A stretch of DNA of 64,000 bases from NCBI RefSeq assembly GCF_000172175.1, contig NZ_ABJL02000008.1:1116001-1180000 (forward strand), in the 5' to 3' direction. The notes under the pieces were generated by a model, which did not search any database, was not told where the DNA came from, and saw nothing but the letters and a program-made list of their open reading frames with translations. This document shows, piece after piece, positions 36,620 to 44,397 of the stretch (positions are counted from its first letter, which is position 1; each line of letters opens with the position of its first letter). Position numbers and translations under genes: made by a program. The DNA is from Bacteroides intestinalis DSM 17393. Its GTDB lineage: Bacteria > Bacteroidota > Bacteroidia > Bacteroidales > Bacteroidaceae.

Positions 36620-37326
36620 TCGTTTTTTCAGAAAATAACCTTTAAAAATCATTTTGTCATGGCTGACAAAATGATAATCCTATTGTCTCAGATTCCTTTC
36701 TTTCCGTCCAATGGTGGGGGAAAAAGAAAGAACGCAAGCATTCCCTATTAAAGAAATGCGGAAAGAAAGGAAAAGGGGACAGAATCACAAAAAAGGATGC
36801 AATGGCTGTTGTATCTTAAAAAAAATGATATCTTTCATGCGCTTTATGTGTGAAAAGAATATTTTTCCTCCGAATACTTTCCCGATATAACCAAAAAAGA
36901 ATATAACCCGATAAGTAAAGGGCTACACCTTATATCCGGGATGGTGTCACCCTTTATGCAACATGGCTACACCCTTTCGGGCATAAGGTGTAGCCTTATC
37001 ACGAAGAAGAATGTTAGTTTTGCCCGAAAAAGTGGTATGTTAAAGGGAAATACATGGTTTGTTTGGGGTAAGCAGACCGTCTGTTCCGGTCAGATAGGCC
37101 ATCTGTTAGAGAACAACAGATGGTTAGTCTGGCTAAAAGACCGTTTTCTCCTCAAAACCCTGTTAGAATAATCGCCCATAGCATGTCTTTGTGTCGGTAA
37201 AATGATATAATCCTTGTCACCTTGAAACAGACCGATACAATATTACAAGGAAATGAGATAACACTGCAAAACTAAGAAAAGTAATCTCCCTTTCTTTACA
37301 TATCACAAAAAAAGTAATAAATACAC
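36620..37326 (+). other. 707-base gene-free region rich in hairpins
   Basis: No credible gene was found. A perfect 11-bp hairpin lies at 36649-36674. GGCTACACCTTAT (36921-36933) pairs with 36983-36995, a nested GGCTACACC (36965-36973) can pair with the same right arm, and CCATCTGTT/AACAGATGG form a hairpin at 37099-37123. A 76-codon open frame at 36941-37171 overlaps these repeats and looks like chance. The region could hold a leader, an untranslated RNA or a decayed element. Confidence 0.55.
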
Positions 37327-39195
37327 ATGAAATCACAACTTGTATCTTTATGTATCGGGAGCTTATGTTTTGTAGGCAGTTACTCCCTTAATGCCCAGGA
37401 AAGTTGGCAATCGCAACTTGTTATTCAAGATGAATCCGGAAACCTGACTTATAAGAAAGATAATGATGGTTTTGTTATCCCAGATTTTAGTCAGGCCGGA
37501 TACGGGAATGGAAAAGACATTCCTGTGGTCAGTTTGCCGGAACGCACCATTACTCTCAGTCCTTTGGAAGACAAGGAGGCCGACAATACGCAACATATAC
37601 AGAAAGCCATTGACGAAGTAGGAAAATATGCTTTGGACTCAGAGGGTATCAGAGGAGTCGTATTGCTGAAAGCCGGACGATATAATGTAGACGGGACGTT
37701 AAATCTGACTTACGACGGAGTCATTCTGCGTGGCGAAGGTAATTGCTTCTCGGACAAAGACTCCACGGTTCTCTATGGTAGAAATGCTGCTGAAAAGGCA
37801 AAACGGCTTATTTTAATGGGAAATTCCTCCGCGCACAATTGGGGAAATGGGAAAGGAGATGCTCAGGTAAATATTGTAACACAGAAGGTGATGCCCGGTG
37901 ACTATTCCTTTCAAGTGGAAGATGCAAGCGCCTATCGGGCAGGCGACTTGATTTGTATTAAATATCCTACCACAACAGCTTGGTTGGAAGCAGTCTGGTA
38001 TGGTGGCAATACGAAACGCAACACAGATGAAAGCAAGAAATGGAAAACTAAGGATATCGATATTTCCTATCATCGCTACGTCACCAAAGTGGAAGGTAAT
38101 ATGATTGAAGTGGATGCTCCCATATTTTATGCGCTCGACGTACAGTATGCACAGGCGTATATCTACAAGATTTCAAATCCGGAAACAATCCGCCACAATG
38201 TAGGCATTGAAAATCTGCACATCTCTTTTGAAAGAAGTCCGGAGAATTCTACGGCTAACGTCGATCAGAATTGTATCTATATGAGTTCGTTGGAGAATTC
38301 ATGGGTGAAAGGTGTTTCAATGTCCGGTTTTGTTCATGCGGGCATTAAAACGACTTCCACTACGAGGAGTACAATTGAAGATTGCTATGCTATTGATCCC
38401 TCCGGACTTTGCACAGGAGGTACGTATTATAATTTTGAGAATTACCATCGTTCACAACTCATCTTATTGAAAAATTGCTATGCCCGTAACGGGCGTCATC
38501 ACTATATCTCTAATGGCTGTGCCTCCACCAGCGGCATTGTTGTATTGAATTTCCGTTCGGAACTTTCCCTTGCACAAGCTGAGGGACACCGGTTGTGGTC
38601 GCAGGGGATTTTGTTTGATAACTGGGCGGAATTGGGAACTATAAAATCGAATGCCGGGAAAATAGGCATGTATCTGCGTGACAATATGGGAAGCGGCCAC
38701 GGATGGGGAGGCACCAACAGCGTGTTCTGGAATTGTGATGTACAGGACGGTGCCATTTATCTGGATAAAGTGCCTACGGGACAAAACTACGCTATCGGAT
38801 GCACGGCTAAAACAATACGGAGATACCGCAACAATATGAGCGAATATACCAATGGATACATAGAAGGGCAGAATCGTAAAGGTTTGCAGCCCGCATCACT
38901 CTATGAGGCTCAGAGGGTGGCAAGAGGTATCTCTACGGGGATAATGCCTGAAGCAGGCAGAGAAGATATCCCGCATATTGTTGTGGAAACAAATCGTGTG
39001 AGAGTAAAATCGCAAAAAGATGCATGGATATCTATTTACACGACTCATGGAAGCATGGTGCAGATGCTCAAATCTTCTTCTGGCAATTGGATGGAGAGTA
39101 TGCCATTGAACGATGATTTTTATGTGGTTCGTGTGCAAGAAACTGGCCAGAAGGCTTATAGCCGGAAGGTTCTGATAAGAACTGTTGGAAAATAA
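37327..39195 (+). CDS. Right-handed beta-helix secreted protein, candidate polysaccharide lyase
   Basis: This 622-residue exported protein has a signal peptide ending near SLNAQ. It is homologous over about 20-540 to the beta-helix halves of 34160-36619 and 54832-56388, sharing 'DFSQAGYGNGKDIPVV', 'HIQKAIDEVGKYALDSEGIR' and the motif M454-GSGHGWGG in 'DNMGSGHGWGGTNSVFWNC'. The last 80 residues ('NRVRVKSQKDAWISIYTTHG', 'YSRKVLIRTVG') look like a type IX secretion-style C-terminal domain, an unusual tail. The gene starts after a 707-base gap, so it may have its own promoter. It is followed 38 bases later by a PL38-like lyase gene. Confidence 0.68.
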   Translation: MKSQLVSLCIGSLCFVGSYSLNAQESWQSQLVIQDESGNLTYKKDNDGFVIPDFSQAGYGNGKDIPVVSLPERTITLSPLEDKEADNTQHIQKAIDEVGKYALDSEGIRGVVLLKAGRYNVDGTLNLTYDGVILRGEGNCFSDKDSTVLYGRNAAEKAKRLILMGNSSAHNWGNGKGDAQVNIVTQKVMPGDYSFQVEDASAYRAGDLICIKYPTTTAWLEAVWYGGNTKRNTDESKKWKTKDIDISYHRYVTKVEGNMIEVDAPIFYALDVQYAQAYIYKISNPETIRHNVGIENLHISFERSPENSTANVDQNCIYMSSLENSWVKGVSMSGFVHAGIKTTSTTRSTIEDCYAIDPSGLCTGGTYYNFENYHRSQLILLKNCYARNGRHHYISNGCASTSGIVVLNFRSELSLAQAEGHRLWSQGILFDNWAELGTIKSNAGKIGMYLRDNMGSGHGWGGTNSVFWNCDVQDGAIYLDKVPTGQNYAIGCTAKTIRRYRNNMSEYTNGYIEGQNRKGLQPASLYEAQRVARGISTGIMPEAGREDIPHIVVETNRVRVKSQKDAWISIYTTHGSMVQMLKSSSGNWMESMPLNDDFYVVRVQETGQKAYSRKVLIRTVGK

Positions 39196-39233
39196 CGTAA
39201 CTATGTATTATATCAATAGCAATAAATTTCTTA

Positions 39234-40355
39234 ATGATTATGGCTAAAAGAACTTTTTTCTCACTCCTGTATGCGCTGATATGCATTGTCAGTTTCGGAC
39301 AGGAATTCGTACATCCCGGAATGTTACACACGACCTCTGATCTTGAATTCATGAAAGCTAAAGTCCTTGCAGGCGAAGAACCTTGGAAGGAAGCATGGAA
39401 CCAGCTCAAGTCATCGGAAATCGCTTCGCTCAATTACAAACCGACTCCTTTTAAGGTTGTAGATAACGGCCCTTATAATAAACCCGATAATGGAGGAAAA
39501 GAGTTTGTACGTGATGGTGCGGCAGCCTACACCATGGCTTTGCAATGGTATGTGGAAGGGGATAAAGCTTATGCGGAGAAGGCTATCGAGATATTCAATG
39601 CCTGGGCTCAGACTCTTGAATCGGTCGTAAACCACAACCGTCAATTGAAGGTGGGTACGGCGGGAATCAAATATCTCAATGCTGCCGAGATAATAAAACA
39701 TACTTATAAGGGCTGGAATGCCAAAGATCGTAAAGCTTTTGAAGATATGGTCATCAACGTCTGGTATCCGGTGATAAAGGACTGGACGCCTCGTTATAAT
39801 GGCAATTGGGATGCTGCCAACGGACAAACACTTATGTGTATCGGCATCTTCCTCGACCGGCGGGATATTTTTGACACTGCCTGTAAGCAATTGCTCGATG
39901 GTGATACGAATGGTGCTATCAAAAACTATTTTTATGAAAGCGGGCAATGCCAGGAGAGTGGACGTGACCAGCAGCACGTACAGATGGGGCTTGCTTTCCT
40001 TGCCTGTGCCGCCGAAATAGCCTGGAATCAAGATATAGACTTATATGGAGCGTTCGACAATCGCCTCTACAAAGGATTTGAGTACACGGCCCGATACATG
40101 TCCGGTGAAGAAGTTCCTCATGTACAGTATATCACTTGGTTTGGAAAGCCGGTCTATGGACCTGAGATCTCATCCAAACAGCGGGAGAAAATCTGTCCAG
40201 CCTGGGAACGGGCTTATCATCATTATCACGACCGCAAAGGAATGGATATGCCGTACACTCGTAAGATGATTCAAAAAAGCCGTCCGGAAGGAACGGCCAA
40301 TCAATCGTTTATGCCTTGGGCGTCGCTGACTAGTGCAGGCCTCCCTGTCCGATAA
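39234..40355 (+). CDS. Alginate-lyase-superfamily protein resembling PL38 (glucuronan/mannuronan lyase)
   Basis: The 373-residue exported protein has a signal peptide ending near VSFGQ and an (alpha/alpha)-toroid fold typical of PF05426. Motifs are 'FVHPGMLHTTSDLEFMKAKV' at the N-terminus, 'YNGNWDAANGQTLMCIGIFL' (about 188-207) and 'RDQQHVQMGLAFLACAAEIA' (His248 is a candidate catalytic residue). From general knowledge, PL38 members are endo-acting on beta-1,4-glucuronan or polymannuronate; the subfamily is inferred, not proven. It ends the left half of the invertible segment. The start may be the ATG at 39234 or the one six bases later. Confidence 0.7.
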   Translation: MIMAKRTFFSLLYALICIVSFGQEFVHPGMLHTTSDLEFMKAKVLAGEEPWKEAWNQLKSSEIASLNYKPTPFKVVDNGPYNKPDNGGKEFVRDGAAAYTMALQWYVEGDKAYAEKAIEIFNAWAQTLESVVNHNRQLKVGTAGIKYLNAAEIIKHTYKGWNAKDRKAFEDMVINVWYPVIKDWTPRYNGNWDAANGQTLMCIGIFLDRRDIFDTACKQLLDGDTNGAIKNYFYESGQCQESGRDQQHVQMGLAFLACAAEIAWNQDIDLYGAFDNRLYKGFEYTARYMSGEEVPHVQYITWFGKPVYGPEISSKQREKICPAWERAYHHYHDRKGMDMPYTRKMIQKSRPEGTANQSFMPWASLTSAGLPVR

Positions 40356-40447
40356 GGCTTTCTTTTATAGATTGTTCTGTAACGAAGTGCGATAAATAAG
40401 ACTCCACGAAGAAGCTATGTCGTTGTTCCACCCCTGCGGAACGTTTA

Positions 40448-40485
40448 TTTCACAGTCAAGAAACATTCATTTCTTGACTGTGAAA
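40448..40485. terminator. Bidirectional terminator at the centre of the invertible segment
   Basis: Perfect 16-bp arms TTTCACAGTCAAGAAA (40448-40463) and 40470-40485 with a 6-base loop. It separates the two convergent operons; a partial third copy of the right arm follows. Confidence 0.85.
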
Positions 40486-40575
40486 CAAATATTTCTTGCC
40501 TGTGAACATATTGTTCCTTAAAAGAGATACGGAAATAATCTGACTATACCTCCGCCTCTTCCGTTTATTAGCAAT

Positions 40576-43323
40576 TTATCTTATCTGTTTTACGTATCGA
40601 CATGCTTTCCCGTCGTCAGTAATCCCCTCTATCACCACAGTATAAGTGGAGGGACGGTCGGCAGTATAGAAACTAAGCCCTGCTTCTCCTTTCTCATTCA
40701 AACGGATATTGGGTTCCCAATGAATAGTAGTACGTTTGTCGGAATTGATAATTTTACGACTTTCCTCGGTGGGGTATTTAGGAGCATAGAATTCTGCATT
40801 CTTAGCATAGGATAAATAACCGATACGGGCAATGCTCGGAATAGACGAACCTATAATTCCTTTAGAGAGATAAGTACTTATGTATACTTTCTGAGGCTGA
40901 ACAATCAGAGGTAGCGCATCGCCAATTTGCGGTGCATTAGCTATTGTTGCGGCTTCTGTTTCTTCATAATTTTCCCAAGTATAATGATCCTCGCTGTTTG
41001 CAATATACATTGCTTTGTCCCGTACAAAATCTATAGACTTCACATCTCCGGCATGCAGATTTTCCAGATCTTGTATATTCTTTAGTTCATATCCATCCAC
41101 TATGACGGGTACTCTTTTCCAAAAGCGTTCCCAGTAACCGGATATCGGACTATCACCATTAGAACCGGATATTTTACTATAAGAGCTTTTTTCATTGAAG
41201 TTTCTGTTTGGAACTAATACAAACATCTGACTGGTATTATTTCTAACCCCGGAATGAACAACAATATTAGGAGTTCTCTTTAATAAATCCAAAGCCGTCT
41301 TTTCATTTATCTGTTCTATCTTCTCCGGTTCAACCACTTTATATGAGATCCACCCATTCGGTAATTGCAAAGCGGTGATCTCTACCTCCGGTAGCCGGTA
41401 TATTTTTTCTCCATTTACAAGAGTATAATCTTCGCGCACACTCTTAATGAAAGCTTTGCTTTTCAAAGGTATATCTTCTTCTTGCCAATGCAAATGGTTG
41501 ATATCGGGATATTCTATTTCATTCATATAAATACCATATCGCCATTTGGGTTTCTTCCCGGCACCATAAATTAAGAACCCTGTCAAATGTTCCTTCACTT
41601 GTTGAAAATTATGGGTAAAACAAAACTCTCCTTTTTCATTGGAGACAACAATTTGTTTGAAAGCTTTTTGAGGATTATTCACAAGCAGTGCAAAATGAGG
41701 CAATCTCTTCTTATCAAAATGACTTTCAACATATCCGCAGATTTGCTGAGTCCTCTCAACTTCATATTTATACTTCTGTTCCGCTTCTCTCAAATTTGTA
41801 CTCACATTATATCTACGCCAGCCGTGTGTCAGCATGAGTTGATCCAAATGCTTCTTGACGTTCGGAGTGTGAGAAGAGAAATAGTAACCAGGCGAAAAGA
41901 CGTTGCCTTTTAAATCAGAATTCAGCAATAGTTCACTGACCACATGATTGGCGTTAGGATCTATATTTACAGCGAAATCATCAGTCACACTCAAAGAGAA
42001 GTTTCCTTGAATTGGCATTTGCTGCTCATTCAACACGCGTAATCCTATTCTTATAGGTTGGCGGCTGTCGGCCGGGCTACCCAAAGCAGCCAACTGAAAT
42101 ACCGCAGAAGGCTTCCTGACAAAAATAAGCCGTTCGCTTACTACTGTCGTATCCCGATTGAACAATGTGAAATGAGCAATTCCTTCGGGAAATAAATCGA
42201 GAGGGAGGCTATCGGATAATTGTTCATGAGATATGACACGATTCAAGAGAATCCTGCCGCGTGTATGCACTGACAGATCGAAATTCTCATTTAGTTCTCT
42301 CTCTGAGGGAGTGAGTATACGGTAGTGTACAAAAGTAGTATCCTGACGTATGGCAAGAGAAACATGAGTACTGGAAGCTTTAGGTAAAATAAAACTCCGT
42401 TCATTTCCGAAGTTGTCTTTTACCAAAGCACACAATGTATCTTTCTCTTCAGTCCGAATAGCAAAGGAACCTATACCTGCATACTCACTGTTGAATGTAG
42501 CTAATGTATCTTTTCGCTGGTTTAAGACATATCCCCCTACGGTTATGATTTCACCGGTAGATGTTTCTGCTTTAAAGGCAACTTGCTGTTGTACTCCTGC
42601 CAGTAAATGCCCTCCTTCAGGGTAGAAACCGACCGTATATTCATAATCCTGCGGCAGAAAGATACGCTTACGGTGTACATATTCCTTCTCGTATAGAGAA
42701 AGGTAAACGTAAGGTTCCACGCCTTTCTCTCGTTCGGGTAACTTAAAGCGTATTTGCCCCTCGGTATTTGTTTTCACACGGTGAAAGCGATTCTTATATT
42801 CTTTTGTGCGAATTATGTACTCAACACGAGAATTTGCATAGGGAGTTCCATCTTTACGCAACAGGGTAATAACAATATATTTCCCATCGGCTTCTTCCGA
42901 ATCATATTCGATGTTCGCAGTGAGTAACGAAGAGGTATTGGCATATACAGGAATCTGTTTGGTAAAGAAGAACTCCTCTCCTTGATTTCTCATGAAATTG
43001 GTGTAAGCACGAATTTGATAATCGGCTTCTTCAATATCTTTTTCTAAAGAAATGAAGTTAAAGAAATGCCCGTTCTCCTCTTTTATCTTTTTACGTTGAA
43101 TTACCTTATTCTTCCGGTTTATGAGTTCGATGTATAAAAAGCGACTTTGCACATCACTTTCTTTATGTGTTTGCGCATTTACCAAATAGCCTTTCAGCCA
43201 GATGGTGTCACCGACTAAATAGAAAGGCTTATCAGTATGGAGATATACCTTCTCTTGATATGGTATAGCAATTTCTTGAGAACAAATGAAAACTCCTATT
43301 AGCGATAACAGTATATATTTCAT
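40576..43323 (-). CDS. Large exported MG2-domain protein with a degenerate plug-like region (A)
   Basis: The 915-residue protein has an N-terminal signal and an alpha-2-macroglobulin MG2-like domain near residues 25-60 ('EKVYLHTDKPFYLVGDTIWL'). Further beta-sandwich segments follow ('VGFYPEGGHLLAGVQQQVAF' and others). A C-terminal stretch resembles a SusC plug: 'EKTALDLLKRTPNIVVHSG' and 'LENLHAGDVKSIDFVRDKAM'. No barrel or thioester motif (CxEQ) was seen. It is the last gene of the right operon, after the lone jelly-roll lipoprotein. The close paralog is at 44398-47205. Role is unknown; envelope stabilisation or binding is a guess. Confidence 0.68.
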   Translation of the reverse strand: MKYILLSLIGVFICSQEIAIPYQEKVYLHTDKPFYLVGDTIWLKGYLVNAQTHKESDVQSRFLYIELINRKNKVIQRKKIKEENGHFFNFISLEKDIEEADYQIRAYTNFMRNQGEEFFFTKQIPVYANTSSLLTANIEYDSEEADGKYIVITLLRKDGTPYANSRVEYIIRTKEYKNRFHRVKTNTEGQIRFKLPEREKGVEPYVYLSLYEKEYVHRKRIFLPQDYEYTVGFYPEGGHLLAGVQQQVAFKAETSTGEIITVGGYVLNQRKDTLATFNSEYAGIGSFAIRTEEKDTLCALVKDNFGNERSFILPKASSTHVSLAIRQDTTFVHYRILTPSERELNENFDLSVHTRGRILLNRVISHEQLSDSLPLDLFPEGIAHFTLFNRDTTVVSERLIFVRKPSAVFQLAALGSPADSRQPIRIGLRVLNEQQMPIQGNFSLSVTDDFAVNIDPNANHVVSELLLNSDLKGNVFSPGYYFSSHTPNVKKHLDQLMLTHGWRRYNVSTNLREAEQKYKYEVERTQQICGYVESHFDKKRLPHFALLVNNPQKAFKQIVVSNEKGEFCFTHNFQQVKEHLTGFLIYGAGKKPKWRYGIYMNEIEYPDINHLHWQEEDIPLKSKAFIKSVREDYTLVNGEKIYRLPEVEITALQLPNGWISYKVVEPEKIEQINEKTALDLLKRTPNIVVHSGVRNNTSQMFVLVPNRNFNEKSSYSKISGSNGDSPISGYWERFWKRVPVIVDGYELKNIQDLENLHAGDVKSIDFVRDKAMYIANSEDHYTWENYEETEAATIANAPQIGDALPLIVQPQKVYISTYLSKGIIGSSIPSIARIGYLSYAKNAEFYAPKYPTEESRKIINSDKRTTIHWEPNIRLNEKGEAGLSFYTADRPSTYTVVIEGITDDGKACRYVKQIR

Positions 43324-43352
43324 AATGTTTTCTGATAAATTCTCCCTTCACC

Positions 43353-44366
43353 CTAATCGTGGCTTTCAGGCTTGGGATTTGTATTTTTCTCATAAACCTT
43401 GAAATCTGCCAGTTGCAAAGTCTCATCTTTTATTCCATTGGTAGGACGATCATCAGTACTTTCCATCTTTCTTCCAAAGCTACGATAAATGCCGAATTTA
43501 TTTCGGATACTTATCGCTCCCTTCCGCCATAGGTCAATATTGCTAAAAGCTTTATCAACTAATACTTTACTATCACTGATACGTGTCATCTTAATACTGA
43601 ATGCCCCATCGTGTGTAAAGTGCATCTCTGTTTCTACTTGTATCCATTCGTCTTCAAAATCAGACAATGGCAGATTGTCTATGATTGTTCCTTTAGTAGT
43701 AGCACTAATATCACCAGTATGGATCACTTGTACACGACGATTACTGCCATTACTATTGCAGCGGGGAGTTATGGTTATCAATGGAGAACCATTATTGCCC
43801 TCCTGTGCCTTTAATTGGTGAATATGACAGAAACTTGTAGAAGGTCTGAAATCTTTCGGAATACGGAATTTCCATTCAAGGCGTTGCCATTCATCCCAGT
43901 TACCATTCAATTTATACCAGGCAGCAGTCGTTTGCGTTTTCATTTCATTACGTTGGCGGTCTTCCAGTTTCCCCCGGTCACCGTCAAGGGCATCAGCATT
44001 GGCATGGCTGATAAACTTGAAAACATATTGCTGTATTGTTTCGTCATATATAACTTCGCAATGCACTCCGTCTTTATGATCTTTATCAGATGAATTGGGA
44101 TGTTCAGAATAGTCCCATCCATAAGAGCGCATATACTTATGGATTTCCGAATAATCTTTTCCAACCAGTTGTTGTGCGGCTTGCATATTTCCCTGCAGTT
44201 TATAGTCATCCGGTTCTGGAGCCGGTTCCGGGGTAGGCTCAGGAGTTGGTTCGGGGTCGGGCTGTTCAGTATTCGGTTTATCACTCTCTTCTTTTGAACA
44301 AGAACTTATTCCACATAAAAGAATAGCCAATACAGATAGTGCTAAAAATAATTTTATACGCTTCAT
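43353..44366 (-). CDS. Jelly-roll lyase-like lipoprotein with a Pro/Glu-rich linker
   Basis: The 337-residue lipoprotein has a lipobox ending SSC (Cys23). A Pro-Glu repeat linker (about 35-54, 'PDPEPTPEPTPEPAPEPDD') is followed by a domain matching residues 538-819 of the protein at 34160-36619. Shared landmarks include 'WQRLEWKFRIPKDF', 'CHIHQLKAQEGNNGSPLITI', 'IQVETEMHFTHDG' and 'NKFGIYRSFGRKM'. The linker would hold the domain away from the outer surface. It lies between two MG2 proteins in the right operon. I treat it as a candidate polysaccharide lyase (PL13/PL20-like fold); activity is unproven. Confidence 0.7.
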   Translation of the reverse strand: MKRIKLFLALSVLAILLCGISSCSKEESDKPNTEQPDPEPTPEPTPEPAPEPDDYKLQGNMQAAQQLVGKDYSEIHKYMRSYGWDYSEHPNSSDKDHKDGVHCEVIYDETIQQYVFKFISHANADALDGDRGKLEDRQRNEMKTQTTAAWYKLNGNWDEWQRLEWKFRIPKDFRPSTSFCHIHQLKAQEGNNGSPLITITPRCNSNGSNRRVQVIHTGDISATTKGTIIDNLPLSDFEDEWIQVETEMHFTHDGAFSIKMTRISDSKVLVDKAFSNIDLWRKGAISIRNKFGIYRSFGRKMESTDDRPTNGIKDETLQLADFKVYEKNTNPKPESHD

Positions 44367-44397
44367 GATATCAAATTTAAAATAAAAAATAAGCTGC

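Noticed and set aside
36941..37171. 76-codon open frame between two beta-helix genes
   Set aside because: It is composed of hairpin repeat sequence, has no recognisable domain and no ribosome-binding context.
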